Shown: positions 10,320-19,244, numbered from the stretch's first letter. The stretch: DNA of 64,000 bases from CAZEAP01 sp964510315 (GCA_964510315.1 CAZEAP010000022.1:6382-70381), one strand, 5' to 3'. Numbers and translations are program-made. Notes: generated from the sequence alone by a model not told the origin.

Positions 10320-10383
10320 CGAGCTTCGTGCACAGTTTCCCCTTGGGGTGGGCGGCACCGCCGCGGCTGGCGTGTGGAGTCCC

Positions 10384-12546
10384 TCAGGCGCCTTCCGGCG
10401 GTGTGAGGCGGAGGGTCAGGGAGAAGCCGATGTGCAGCCAGCCGTTCTCCACCCGGAACAGCAGCTTGTTGAGCCCCTTCTTCAGGTGGACGCGCCGCCA
10501 TGCCTCGTCGATGTCCCAGCCTTTCAGCCGCTTGGAGCTGATCCACACGGGCACGCCGTTGATCTTCAGTATGCCGCGGTCGTCGGAGCCGACGGCGATC
10601 CAGACGTCCCGGGCCTCGTCGCTGTACATCTCGGTGTAGGCGTACCAGATGCCGTATTGCTCGGGGTTGGCCGGCAGTACCTGGGGCTTGTGGGATTGCA
10701 CGAACCGCCAGCGGATGGTACGGCCGCCCTTGCCCACGTAGGTGGCGTCCAGGTCGATGAGGCTGTCGGGCGGAAACTCCCGATCGATGTTGACCCGCTC
10801 GGGGTTTGGGAACGGCCCGATGGTCCACCAGCTATCGATGTAGGTCCACTTGCTGGGGACGCCTCCTTCAGCGATCTTCCTTGCTCCTATGGCCGGCACG
10901 TCGCGCGTGAGTTGCGGCAGGTTGCCTTCGCCTTCGGCGTCCATGGCCAGCCGGAAATCGCTGCTCCCTTCCTCCAGCTCGCCGGTGGTGTCCTTGATGT
11001 CCTGCCGGGGCAGGGCGGCGGCCGCACCCTCTTCCTCGCCGGTCTCCTCCTGCTCCTCCTCCCCCTCGGCGGCCTGCTGTTCGGCGGCGCGCATCATGGC
11101 GGACATGTCGGTAAACTCGCCGCTGACGTCTTCCATGGCCATTTCGCGGATGATCAGCTCAAAGTCCTGGCGCTGCTCCTGCTGGAGCATTCCGGCCGGC
11201 ACGTCCGCACCGAACTTCATCTTGGCCACCGACTGGTTGGCCATCTCCAGCATGCGATGAGCCAGGTTGACCATCGAGGTCGTCTCCCGCAGCGCTTTGC
11301 CGACCTCTTCTTTGTGGGCTTCGAAACGGTTGGCCGTCCGAACCGCCTCGCGCAGCAGTTCCGGGTGCAGTTCGGGGCGCACCGGCCGGACCAGGTCGAT
11401 GTCGTCCCGGGCGTCTTCCAGCTCTATGTCCCGCACCATGGCCAGGTCCATCGCCCGCACGTCCTTGAGGTTCTTGGCGATCTCGTCCTCGGAGTTCCTT
11501 GCGCGCTCGTAGAGTTGGGCGACGTCGAGGTCACCGATGTCCGTTTCCGCTTCCTCTGCGGCGCGGGCCTCCGCTGGAGGGGTGAGAACTCCGGCCTCGA
11601 CGGTGGCCTCTCGGGCGAGCTGACGTTCGTGCTGCTGGACGGTGCTGCGGAGCTGTTGGAGGGCCTCCTGCTGGGCGGCCTCGGCCTCTTCCTGCTTTCT
11701 GGCGGCTTCGGCCCGCATCTGCTCCTTCTTCTGCACGCCGGCCTCGAGTTTCTCGGTCATTTCCGCCACGCGCTGGTCCCGCTTCTGCAGGTCGTTTGCT
11801 TTCCTCTTTACGTGTTTCTCCGGCCTGCCGGCTTCCTTCATCTTCTCGAGCTGCCGGCGCACCTTGTCCGCCTCCTCTTCTGCCGTGGAAAGGGCCTGTT
11901 CCTGCTGGGAGACGGTGATCTTCTGTTCCCGGTGGGCATCGTGGGCGTCCTTTGCCTCCCGGTGCTTCTCGGCGGCTCGGTCCTGTTTGCGGGCGGCCTC
12001 GGTGACGTCGAACTCCGTCATGTCCAGTTTGGTGGCGGCTCTGCGCTGGGCTTGCTCGGCGAGGGCCTGATGTCTGTCGGTCTGTTCGATGGGAGCATCT
12101 CGCTCGATGGAATCGGTCGCTTGCTCCATATGTTCGAGGGCCTGTTCCATCTCCTGGAGCGCTTCGCGGGGGGCCTCCGCCCGCTGCTGTTTCTCGAAGT
12201 AGCGGAACTCCTCTGAGATGTTCTGGTGGACGTCGGTGATCTGCTCCAGGAGGCGCTGCAACTCGCGGGTGTTCTGTTCGATCTGGTCGGCGGCCCGCAT
12301 TTCAATCGCTTCGGCCAGGCGCTCCAGTTCGCGGCCGGACATACGGGCCTGGGGTCTGGTCTCCCGGACGATCTCCCGGACTACTTCGCGAACCGGGGTC
12401 AGGTAAACCAGCGCGAAGCAGGCGAGCAGGTGGAGACAGAGCGAGACCATGAACCAGCGTCGGTCTCTTTTGCCGCGACTACGAAGGCCGCTCGGCCGGG
12501 ACTTCGTACTCTGGCTCTTCGGCCTGCTTGGTTTTGAGTCCGACAT
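10384..12546 (-). CDS. Membrane-anchored coiled-coil protein with C-terminal beta-sandwich domain
   Basis: A protein of about 720 residues encoded right after exbB-exbD. A basic N-terminus (residues 1-32) is followed by one membrane helix (MVSLCLHLLACFALVYL). About 300 residues of Glu/Gln/Arg/Ala-rich coiled coil come next, then an acidic linker, and finally a domain starting near WTIGPFPNPERV with YTEMYSDEARDVWIAVGSDD, INGVPVW and KKGLNKLLFRVENG. That ending resembles the PA14/carbohydrate-binding-like domains of planctomycete secreted proteins. Topology suggests a TonB-like energised envelope partner; function is not known. Start choice is uncertain: the ATG at 12546 overlaps exbD by 68 bases but gives a basic cap, while the alternative ATG at 12450 begins at the membrane helix. 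Confidence 0.7.
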   Translation of the reverse strand: MSDSKPSRPKSQSTKSRPSGLRSRGKRDRRWFMVSLCLHLLACFALVYLTPVREVVREIVRETRPQARMSGRELERLAEAIEMRAADQIEQNTRELQRLLEQITDVHQNISEEFRYFEKQQRAEAPREALQEMEQALEHMEQATDSIERDAPIEQTDRHQALAEQAQRRAATKLDMTEFDVTEAARKQDRAAEKHREAKDAHDAHREQKITVSQQEQALSTAEEEADKVRRQLEKMKEAGRPEKHVKRKANDLQKRDQRVAEMTEKLEAGVQKKEQMRAEAARKQEEAEAAQQEALQQLRSTVQQHERQLAREATVEAGVLTPPAEARAAEEAETDIGDLDVAQLYERARNSEDEIAKNLKDVRAMDLAMVRDIELEDARDDIDLVRPVRPELHPELLREAVRTANRFEAHKEEVGKALRETTSMVNLAHRMLEMANQSVAKMKFGADVPAGMLQQEQRQDFELIIREMAMEDVSGEFTDMSAMMRAAEQQAAEGEEEQEETGEEEGAAAALPRQDIKDTTGELEEGSSDFRLAMDAEGEGNLPQLTRDVPAIGARKIAEGGVPSKWTYIDSWWTIGPFPNPERVNIDREFPPDSLIDLDATYVGKGGRTIRWRFVQSHKPQVLPANPEQYGIWYAYTEMYSDEARDVWIAVGSDDRGILKINGVPVWISSKRLKGWDIDEAWRRVHLKKGLNKLLFRVENGWLHIGFSLTLRLTPPEGA

Positions 12547-12925
12547 TCTCCAACCCCTCGAACGTGCACATGTCAATCACCTGGACGAAGGCCCAGGCCG
12601 GCGTATCCCTGTCCATGTCGATTCGGATTCGGCGGGCGGGATTCTGCTCGGCGATCTCCCGCAGTTCTTGCAGCAGGAACCCCTGGCCCACCGGATCGGA
12701 GCCGAGGTAGAAGTTGCCGCCGCCGTCGATGCTTATGATGGTCATGTCGTCGACGACTCGGCGGCTCACAGCGGCGGCCGCCGGGGGAAGGCTCAGCGGG
12801 AGTTCCTTCTCGATTTTCTTCAGGGTGGTGGCTACCAGGAAGAAGATCAGCAGCAGGAAGACGCAGTCGATCAGGGGAGCCATCTGGACTTCGATGTCGT
12901 CGGTCTCTTCCAGGTTAACCCGCAT
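12479..12925 (-). CDS. exbD: ExbD/TolR-type biopolymer transport protein
   Basis: A 148-residue protein with the ExbD signature: short cytoplasmic N-terminus, then VQMAPLIDCVFLLLIFFLVAT, the single membrane helix carrying the conserved Asp that channels protons in ExbB/ExbD motors. A periplasmic domain with IRIDMDRDTPAWAFVQVID follows. It overlaps the end of exbB by 11 bases, so translation is coupled. The C-terminus overlaps the likely start of the coiled-coil gene. ExbB-ExbD converts proton flow into work on a periplasm-spanning partner; here no TonB is present and the neighbouring coiled-coil protein is the obvious candidate. Confidence 0.9.
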   Translation of the reverse strand: MRVNLEETDDIEVQMAPLIDCVFLLLIFFLVATTLKKIEKELPLSLPPAAAAVSRRVVDDMTIISIDGGGNFYLGSDPVGQGFLLQELREIAEQNPARRIRIDMDRDTPAWAFVQVIDMCTFEGLENVGLKTKQAEEPEYEVPAERPS

Positions 12926-13802
12926 CCTTGGCCTCCTTCGCAGCCCTCTTTTGCGCCCCCGATTCGGCGCCGAACCAGTCGGCGATCAGGTCCCCCACCT
13001 CTTCCTCCAGCAGGATGGCGTAGTAGTTGGTCCGGCTCTTGAAATAGTGGTAGAGCACCAGGGCCGGCACGGCGATGCTCAGGCCGGTGGCGGTGGTGAT
13101 GAGGGCCTTGGAGATGTCCCCGCCGAGCAGCGAAGCGTCCCCCAGGGTGCCGGCCGCCGCCACCTTGTCGAAAGCGCCGATCATACCGATGACCGTCCCC
13201 AGCAGTCCCAAAAGGGGCGAGACCGTGGCCACCACCGCCAGGGGGTATGCCTTCTGACGCTCCCGCCGAAGATCACGGGTGGCCACGTCCCCGGCCAGAA
13301 CCGACACGTCCGCCATGCTTTCCTGACGGTGTCGGGCAACCGTGGCGATCACCCGGGCCAGCGTGCTGTTTTTCTTCTCGTCCAGGGCTTTGAGCTGTTC
13401 CCAGTCGCCATTGCGCCACAGCTCGTCGGCGTGCGCCGCCAGTCCCTCCGGGACCAGCTTGCCGCTGCGCAGGTTGACGAAGCGCTCTATCGCGTAGCCG
13501 ACCATGGCCACTGACGCCAGGAACAGGAACACCATGGTCAGCCCGCCCTGCCTCAGTTTCAGCAGGAAGGCCTCACCGCGGGTCAGTTCCTCATCCTCCC
13601 GTTCCGCGGCCGCCGGGCCCTCGCCTTCAGGCGCGGCGGCAGCCGCCTCCCCGGCCTCCTCGGCCGGCTGAGCAACCGCCTGTCCCTCGCCGGCAGCGGG
13701 GGGGCCGCCGGCGGGCTCCGTCTGCGCAAGGGTCCGGCCCGCCACCAGAAGGAGGATTGCCATGATTACCAACAGGACCGCGCTTCGCCGTCTGCTGTGC
13801 AT
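12915..13802 (-). CDS. exbB: ExbB/TolQ/MotA-type proton channel protein
   Basis: A 295-residue protein. Residues 1-26 form a signal peptide (RRRSAVLLVIMAILLLVAG). About 45 residues of Ala, Glu, Gly and Pro follow. The MotA/TolQ/ExbB core then has three membrane helices: GGLTMVFLFLASVAMVGYAI, AVVATVSPLLGLLGTVIGMI and ALITTATGLSIAVPALVLYH. The signal peptide plus low-complexity insert is common in planctomycete-type ExbB and absent from enterobacterial ExbB. The frame extends up to 13967, but the ATG at 13802 has GGAGAAG upstream and starts the signal peptide. First gene of a three-gene operon with exbD and the coiled-coil gene. Confidence 0.88.
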   Translation of the reverse strand: MHSRRRSAVLLVIMAILLLVAGRTLAQTEPAGGPPAAGEGQAVAQPAEEAGEAAAAAPEGEGPAAAEREDEELTRGEAFLLKLRQGGLTMVFLFLASVAMVGYAIERFVNLRSGKLVPEGLAAHADELWRNGDWEQLKALDEKKNSTLARVIATVARHRQESMADVSVLAGDVATRDLRRERQKAYPLAVVATVSPLLGLLGTVIGMIGAFDKVAAAGTLGDASLLGGDISKALITTATGLSIAVPALVLYHYFKSRTNYYAILLEEEVGDLIADWFGAESGAQKRAAKEAKDAG

Positions 13803-13974
13803 GCGACTTCTCCGAAGTTGAAAGGAATTGCGGGCTGCGTCGGCAGCCCGATGCCGCGCGGGAAGGGAGGGCGTCGGCGGCGACGGGGACTCTTCGGGAA
13901 TCCCCGTGCCGACGGGGGATGCACCAGAGGCCCTCACCAGCTTCACAGAACCGTCAAAGATAGTCACGACTTAA

Positions 13975-14003
13975 TTGTAACGCCTGAATGAGCGCCGTGT
14001 AAG
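13975..14003 (-). promoter_or_regulatory. Possible promoter of the exbB operon
   Basis: On the minus strand TTACAC (14003-13998) and TACAAT (13980-13975) lie 17 bases apart, about 170 bases upstream of exbB. The rest of the 269-base gap between exbB and the URO-D gene shows nothing recognisable. Confidence 0.4.
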
Positions 14004-14071
14004 GGAGAGCGGCACACAGGGGCGTCCCGCGCGTGGAATGTCGATGGTTTGCCGCCTTAGCGGCGCCGGCA

Positions 14072-15169
14072 TCAGCCGTCGGGCTGGAACTTACGGCCCT
14101 CGTCGACCATGGCCAGGTAATTGTCCACGGGGATGTAGTTGGCCACACTGTTGCCGGAGCCCAGCGCGTAGCCTCCGCCGGGCATGCACTTCTGGAGTGT
14201 CTCGCGCACGCGACGGCGGATCTGCTCCTCGTCGGCGCGGCACAGGAAGTCCACGTCGATGCCACCGAGGATGGCGATGCGGTCGCCGTACCGCTCGCAG
14301 GCAAGGGAAACCGGCTCGATGGCGTCCTCGAACGAGTGACGGGCGTCGATCTCCACGTCCTCGATAAGGTCCTCCATGATGGCGCTCATGTTGCCGCAGC
14401 TATGCAGCAGGTAGGGTCGGCCGGCCTCGTGGGACATCCGGGCCATCAGCTCGTGGCCCGGCAGCACGAACTCCCGCAGGTCGTCCGGGCTGATCAGCGT
14501 CGCGGTCTTGAACCCCATGTCGTCGCTGCCCCAGACGATCTTGACGCGGTCGAACTCCAGCATGCGCGCCAGGGAGACGCGGAAGATGTCGGTCAGCCGC
14601 TCGCTGATGGCCCGCACCAGGTCGCGCTGGTCGTAGAGGGCGTAACAGAGCGTCTCGTAGCCCATCAGCCAGGTGAGGTGCTCGGCGAAGTGGGCGAATC
14701 CGCCGCTGCCGACCACGCACATGTCCTCCGGCAGGTTCTCCTCATACCACTCCAGCGCGCGGGTGGTCGACTCGCGGGGGTCCGGCCAGGGATACGCCTC
14801 GAACTCCTCCCAGTTCGTGATGGGACCCTCGTGTTCCTCCATGTAGTTGCGCCCGCTCTCCCGCGCCAGCTCGGCTGTGTCATCGACGGAGCAACCCCGG
14901 GTAGGCATCTCCAGGGCGTCGAGTCCCTGGCGCACGTAGTCGTAGCCCAGGAAACGCTGGAGGGCGACGGCGCGCTGCTGCATGAAGTGGGGATCGTCGG
15001 GCTCCAGCCCGTCCAGCACGCCGTAGCGCCGAGCGATCTCCTCCTGGATCTCCCAGTCCAGAAACAGTTCGATGTGGTGCACGCGCTCGGGCGTGCCTTC
15101 CCGCATTATGCAGTCGCGGAAAGCCTGCCAGTCTGGTGTGGTCTCGACAGAAAAGGGACTGTTGCGCAT
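14072..15169 (-). CDS. URO-D family protein, paralogue 2
   Basis: A 365-residue URO-D superfamily protein with the motif YLLHSCGNMSAIMEDLIE, the HARHSFEDAIEP segment and IAILGGIDVDFLCRADEEQI. These are hallmarks of the MtaA/methyltransferase-like branch seen widely in planctomycete-type genomes, not of HemE. It shares the HSCG motif with the paralogue at 9.2 kb but little else, so it is an old duplication or a separate acquisition. The ATG at 15169 gives MRNSPFSVETT and is preceded by AGGAAG. It is a single minus-strand gene; DUF6064, sulfatase and RraA genes lie upstream on the same strand. Substrate unknown. Confidence 0.8.
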   Translation of the reverse strand: MRNSPFSVETTPDWQAFRDCIMREGTPERVHHIELFLDWEIQEEIARRYGVLDGLEPDDPHFMQQRAVALQRFLGYDYVRQGLDALEMPTRGCSVDDTAELARESGRNYMEEHEGPITNWEEFEAYPWPDPRESTTRALEWYEENLPEDMCVVGSGGFAHFAEHLTWLMGYETLCYALYDQRDLVRAISERLTDIFRVSLARMLEFDRVKIVWGSDDMGFKTATLISPDDLREFVLPGHELMARMSHEAGRPYLLHSCGNMSAIMEDLIEDVEIDARHSFEDAIEPVSLACERYGDRIAILGGIDVDFLCRADEEQIRRRVRETLQKCMPGGGYALGSGNSVANYIPVDNYLAMVDEGRKFQPDG

Positions 15170-15241
15170 TGCGGCTTCCTTCTCGGGGATTTGGGGACAG
15201 GTGTACCCCCGTGTGATATTTCAAAAGTCGCGCCGCGTCAA

Positions 15242-15901
15242 CTATGGAGTTGGTTCGGGCCGGTTTTTCGCGCTCCGCCGGACCACCAACATGGGGATGG
15301 TCAGCAGGGCGGCCGCCGGCACCCCCAGGTTTTGCCACAGCCCGAACTCGGCCGCCAGGGCGGCCGCCGCCGCAGCCCAGAGCACGGGGGCGACGAGAAG
15401 GTAGAGGGGCAGGCGCCCCCTGACACAAAGGAGCACGCCGAAGGTGAAGACCACCGTCGGGGAGGGGGCCAGGCCGAATTCGGGTGCCAGCGGGAAGTGC
15501 TGGCCCAGCAGGCGCCCGATGAGCGGGTAGGCGACCATCGCGTAGAGAACCAGCGCGGCGCCCAGGAGAAGTGACGGCAGTCGCGGCGGGCCGAACCGCA
15601 GCCTCCTCTTCAGAACGCCCTCGTTCTGGAAGAGCAGTCCCTGCACGACGAACAATGCGCCGGCCGGGTATGCGAAGGGCGTGACCTCCCGAAGGAAAAC
15701 CAGGTGGTAGCCGACCCCGATCCAGATCCAGACGAACGCCAGGACGGCGCTGACGGTCATGTCCGCGTAGGGCGAGCGGACCCACAGAAGCACCAGCACG
15801 CCGGCGCCCAGCAGGTAGGCCCCGGCGTGGAGCGGCCACATCGAAAGGTTGTACCGGGCAAGGACGGTGAAATACTGCTCGAAAGTGAACGGAAGGCTCA
15901 T
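15242..15901 (-). CDS. DUF6064-type integral membrane protein
   Basis: A 219-residue, very hydrophobic protein with about six membrane helices. It starts MSLPFTFEQYFTVLARYN and contains WIWIGVGYHLVFLREVTPFA and a YPLIGRLLGQHFPLAPEFGL loop. This pattern matches what I know as DUF6064. The open frame runs 106 codons further up, but that part is arginine- and proline-rich shadow of the sulfatase; the ATG at 15901 with GGAGA upstream is the natural start. It lies 53 bases behind the sulfatase gene on the same strand, so it may be cotranscribed. No biochemical function is known to me for the family. Confidence 0.72.
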   Translation of the reverse strand: MSLPFTFEQYFTVLARYNLSMWPLHAGAYLLGAGVLVLLWVRSPYADMTVSAVLAFVWIWIGVGYHLVFLREVTPFAYPAGALFVVQGLLFQNEGVLKRRLRFGPPRLPSLLLGAALVLYAMVAYPLIGRLLGQHFPLAPEFGLAPSPTVVFTFGVLLCVRGRLPLYLLVAPVLWAAAAAALAAEFGLWQNLGVPAAALLTIPMLVVRRSAKNRPEPTP

Positions 15902-15954
15902 TACCCGTATCTCCGCCGGCAGGGGCATGCGCGCGGGGTGACCGGGCGGGCCAT

Positions 15955-17343
15955 TCAGAATGCCTCTCCGCTGAAGGCGCTTTCCGGCGGGGTCTCCGGG
16001 CCGATCTTCTCCGTCTGGCCGTAGCCGTCCACCGGGCAGCGAAGGCCGTCTGTGCGGGCGCTCACATATCGCTCGAACCACGCCGCCAGCCGGCGCCTCA
16101 TGCGCCGGACGATCGGACGGCGCTCCTCCTCGGCGACCACGTTCTCTCGCTCGTCGGGGTCTTCCACCAGGTCGTAGAGTTCGTGGGGGCCGCCGGGGTA
16201 GCGGTGCACGTACTTCCACTGCCGGGTGCGGATCATCCGGACCGGTCCGTACTCGTTATAGACCACCACCTCATCGCGCACCTCCTCGGCCTCGCCCCTC
16301 CAGACCGGCGCGAAACTCACCCCCGGCAGCCGCTCGTCCTCCACCGGCGGGAGGCCCAAATAGTCCAGGAGGGTGGGGAGGAAGTCGTACTGGCTCATCA
16401 TGGCTTCGGTGCCCCGGTTTGGCTCCAGATGGGCGGGATGGCTGACGATGAAAGGGACCTTGACCGAATTCTCGTACATGTTCAGCGGCAGCGTGCCGTT
16501 GCCCTTCCCCCAGAAGCCGTGATGGCCGCAGGAGAAACCGTTGTCGCTGGTGAAAACGACCAGCGTGTTCCGGCGCAGGCCGAGTTCCTCCAGCTTGTCC
16601 AGTATCCATCCAACGTTCATGTCCATGGCGGTTACGGCGGCGAAGTAGCCCTTCAGCGAGTCGCGGTTGCCCAGGTGCCCGCGCATGTGAGGCTTGATCC
16701 AGGGATGCGCCGCCTCCTGGGGGCAGGACTTGAAGGGGCAGTCGTCGTAGGACTTCACGATCTCCGGCGGGTGGCCCGTCCATGGGGAGTGGGGGGCATT
16801 GTAGTGCACGCTGAGGTAGAAGGGACGGTCCTGGTTCTCCTCGATGAACTCCAGGGCGTCGTCGGTGATGACGTCGGTCAGGTATCCGGGCTGCACCTCC
16901 GCCTCGCCGTCGCGGATCATCTCCGCGTCGTTGTAGTGGCTTCCGCCCGTGGGGAGCGCGAACCAGTGGGTGAAGCCGTGCCGCGGCGTGGGGCTGTCCC
17001 CGAGGTGCCACTTGCCGCTCAGGCCGCAGACGTAGCCGTTCTCCGCCAGCACGTCGGTGCAGCAGGTGAGACCCTCGATGTAGCGGGCGGGGTCGGGCGG
17101 CATGTTGCCTCCGCGGACCCAATCGTGCACGCCGTGGGCCGACGGAATCCGGCCGGTCAGGAGGCTGGCCCGGGCGGGGGAGCAGACCGGTGAGGTGCAG
17201 AAGAAGTTCTCGAACCGCAGCCCGGAGGCGGCCAGCCTGTCCAGGTTGGGGGTGCGTATCTCGGGGTTCCCGCAGCAGCCGGCGGCCCACGGCCCCTGGT
17301 CGTCGGTCAGGATGAACACGACGTTGGGTTTCTTCTCGCTCAC
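15955..17343 (-). CDS. Type I sulfatase (formylglycine-dependent)
   Basis: A 462-residue arylsulfatase-family enzyme. It shows the N-terminal metal site NVVFILTDDQG, the formylglycine motif C54-S-P-A-R58 followed by ASLLTGR, GKWHLG, and the C-terminal metal site VVFTSDNGF with HGFWGKGN. The Cys-type motif requires oxidation by FGE or an anSME; neither gene is in the window. No signal peptide is evident at MSEKKPNVVF, so it may be cytoplasmic or the true start may differ. Substrates are normally sulfated polysaccharides or sugar sulfates. Upstream is a promoter-like TATAAT; downstream is the DUF6064 gene. Confidence 0.93.
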   Translation of the reverse strand: MSEKKPNVVFILTDDQGPWAAGCCGNPEIRTPNLDRLAASGLRFENFFCTSPVCSPARASLLTGRIPSAHGVHDWVRGGNMPPDPARYIEGLTCCTDVLAENGYVCGLSGKWHLGDSPTPRHGFTHWFALPTGGSHYNDAEMIRDGEAEVQPGYLTDVITDDALEFIEENQDRPFYLSVHYNAPHSPWTGHPPEIVKSYDDCPFKSCPQEAAHPWIKPHMRGHLGNRDSLKGYFAAVTAMDMNVGWILDKLEELGLRRNTLVVFTSDNGFSCGHHGFWGKGNGTLPLNMYENSVKVPFIVSHPAHLEPNRGTEAMMSQYDFLPTLLDYLGLPPVEDERLPGVSFAPVWRGEAEEVRDEVVVYNEYGPVRMIRTRQWKYVHRYPGGPHELYDLVEDPDERENVVAEEERRPIVRRMRRRLAAWFERYVSARTDGLRCPVDGYGQTEKIGPETPPESAFSGEAF

Positions 17344-17447
17344 CGGACGCCTCCCTCGCGTGCGCTCCAGGAACGCCCGACCGGCGGCCGGTCGGGCAGG
17401 AGCGGCCTCACATGCCGAACTCGCCGTCCCGCGTTGGTTCGGAGGCC

Positions 17448-17475
17448 ATTATAGTGGCGGGAGCGGAGGGGACAA
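17448..17475 (-). promoter_or_regulatory. Possible sulfatase promoter
   Basis: Minus-strand TTGTCC (17475-17470) and a perfect TATAAT (17453-17448) are 16 bases apart, 105 bases upstream of the sulfatase ATG. Confidence 0.42.
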
Positions 17476-17485
17476 ACGGGGGAGT

Positions 17486-18211
17486 TCAGGATTCTCCGGC
17501 GGCTTCCCCCAGGGTGAAGTCGGGCGGGAGGTCGAGTTGCCCGTAGAACCGCGCCCTGGCCTGCTGGTCGTTTCTCTGTATCTCGGCGGCGATCTCGAGG
17601 GCGTCCTCCACCAGCCCCGGCGGTATGACCATTACGCCGTCCCCGTCGGCGATGACCAGGTCGCCCGGGTTCACGTAGACTCCTCCGCACTCGACCGGCT
17701 CACCGTAGCCGTCCAGCTCGATCCGTCCGGGAATGATGCCGCGGGAGAAACCGTCGCAGTAGACGGGCACTTTCTGTTTGATCAGCTCGTCGGTGTCCCG
17801 GACCCCGTTGTTGGTCACGATGCCGACGGCGCCCTTGCTGAGCCACACCAGGGAGTTCATGGAGCCGACGTAGCCGGTGTCCCTGGTCTCGGAGCCGTCG
17901 ATGACGATCAGGTCCCCGGGACGCAGTTCGGCGCCCCAGCCCGGCTCGCGGCCGTACCACTCGCTCTCCTGCCTGCGGAAGTCCTCCGGCCCGTCGGCCA
18001 CGATGGTGTCGGTCGACGGGACATAGCGGAGGGTGAAGGCAAAGCCGACGATGCAATGGGCGAACTCGTCCATGTCCCGCCACAGGGGCCGGACGTCCGG
18101 GTTCATCAGGCCGCGGTCGAAGTGGCCCAGCGTGTCCATCGCGTCGTGCCAGTCGGTGACGCGGATTCCCTGGCACCTCTCCAGCAGAGCACGGCGTTCT
18201 TGCTCGTTCAT
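17486..18211 (-). CDS. RraA-like / dimethylmenaquinone methyltransferase family protein
   Basis: A 241-residue RraA-fold protein (ELRPGDLIVIDGS, GAVGIVTNNGVRDTDEL, VYVNPGDLVIADGDGVMVIP). The fold is shared by RraA, HMG/CHA aldolases and 4-carboxy-4-hydroxy-2-oxoadipate aldolases. The GxxGxxxNGxxRD-like segment is the binding loop of the aldolase branch, so a pyruvate-type aldolase or sugar-acid lyase is as likely as an RNase E regulator; this is inference. The frame runs to 18277 but MNEQERRALLERCQ at 18211 is preceded by AGGAAGG. A good promoter lies just upstream, divergent from the broken desaturase gene. Confidence 0.82.
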   Translation of the reverse strand: MNEQERRALLERCQGIRVTDWHDAMDTLGHFDRGLMNPDVRPLWRDMDEFAHCIVGFAFTLRYVPSTDTIVADGPEDFRRQESEWYGREPGWGAELRPGDLIVIDGSETRDTGYVGSMNSLVWLSKGAVGIVTNNGVRDTDELIKQKVPVYCDGFSRGIIPGRIELDGYGEPVECGGVYVNPGDLVIADGDGVMVIPPGLVEDALEIAAEIQRNDQQARARFYGQLDLPPDFTLGEAAGES

Positions 18212-18248
18212 GGGATCCTTCCTCCGGCCTCGAGTAGAGCGCAGCGAC

Positions 18249-18277
18249 ATTGTAGCCGTGGGGGCACGCCCGGTCAA
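18249..18277 (-). promoter_or_regulatory. Sigma-70-like promoter of the RraA-like gene
   Basis: Minus-strand TTGACC (18277-18272), a 17-base spacer and TACAAT (18254-18249) sit 37 bases before the start codon. The pair is divergent from the promoter at 18320. Confidence 0.6.
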
Positions 18278-18319
18278 AGCGCTCTGGCGGCACGGCCCGG
18301 CAGAGGCGTCTTCCGGTTC

Positions 18320-18348
18320 TTGACGGCCGGCGCTTCGATGGGTATACT
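18320..18348 (+). promoter_or_regulatory. Sigma-70-like promoter ahead of the broken desaturase
   Basis: TTGACG (18320-18325), a 17-base spacer and TATACT (18343-18348) form one of the best promoter matches in the window. It reads into a pseudogene, so the promoter has outlived its gene or drives the wreckage behind it. Confidence 0.6.
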
Positions 18349-18375
18349 TGCTGTGAGCAGCCGTTCGGACGGGGG

Positions 18376-19244
18376 TTGGCTAAATGGGGGAGAGCCGGTG
18401 GCGGGAAGCACGTAGTGATCGTGGGGGCTGGACCCGGGGGACTGACCTGCGCCATGCTCCTGGCGCATCGCGGCTTTGACGTCACGGTCCTGGAGAAGGC
18501 TGACCGTGTCGGAGGCCGGAACGCCGAACTCCGGGTGGGGGACTTCGTCTTCGACACCGGCCCCACCTTCCTGATGATGAAGTTCGTGCTGGACGAGATG
18601 TTCCAGGAGACCGGTCGGGACGGCTCCGAATATATGGAGTTCGTTTTCCTCGATCCGATGTACCGGCTCCTCCTCGACGACCGAAGCCTCCTTTTCGCCG
18701 AGGACTACCACCGGAACGTAGAGCAGATATTCGAGCTGCACGAACTCTCCGAGGACATGTCCTTCTACATCCGGAATGCCAGCGTCACCGACCCCACGCT
18801 CGCCCCGGAGGGCAAATCCGCTCTCTACGTCCTCGTGCCGGTTCCCAATAACAAAAGCGGCATCGACTGGGACCGGGAGGAGCATCCCTACCGGGAGAAA
18901 ATCCTCGACACCATCGCCGACAGGACGGCAATGAAAGACCTGCGCGAGCACATCGAGGTCGAGAAGGTCATCACGCCGACCCAGTGGGAAAGCGACTACA
19001 ACGTCTATCTGGGGGTGCCTTCAACCTGGCGCACAACCTGGGGCAGATGCTTTACCTGAGGCCGCGGAACAGGTTCGAAGAGCTGGAGAACTGCTATCTG
19101 GTGGGCGGTGGCACGCATCCGGGCAGCGGGCTGCCGACCATATACGAGTCGGGTCGCATCAGCGCCAACCTCATCTGCGCCGACAATGGGATCCCTTTTC
19201 CCCGGCCGGCGCCTTTGCCGAAGATGGACGGGGTTGCCGACTGA
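18376..19244 (+). pseudogene. CrtI/CrtN-type carotenoid desaturase, internally deleted and frameshifted
   Basis: The start (TTG at 18376) encodes HVVIVGAGPGGLTCAMLLAH and VGGRNAELRVGDFVFDTGPT, the FAD-binding N-terminus of phytoene-desaturase-type enzymes. After about residue 125 the frame jumps without a stop into sequence normally near residues 360-370 of a 500-residue enzyme (DMSFYIRNASVTDPTLAPEG), so about 230-250 residues are missing. Near 19013 a G-run appears one base short: the frame leaves WESDYNVYLG, and the true C-terminus GAFNLAHNLGQM, VGGGTHPGSGLPTIYESG continues in the next frame to 19244. The enzyme cannot work as written. The one-base shift could be a sequencing error; the internal deletion could not. 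Confidence 0.8.

Noticed and set aside
14033..15574. 513-codon plus-strand frame over the second URO-D gene
   Set aside because: The minus strand has the HSCG motif and a good start; the plus frame is a shadow.
18990..19030. Programmed frameshift in the first desaturase
   Set aside because: No slippery heptamer with pseudoknot is seen, and the gene already lacks its middle third, so decay or base-calling error is simpler.
18984..19244. Independent small gene for the desaturase C-terminus
   Set aside because: It continues the upstream desaturase after a one-base shift and has no separate start signal; treated as part of the pseudogene.
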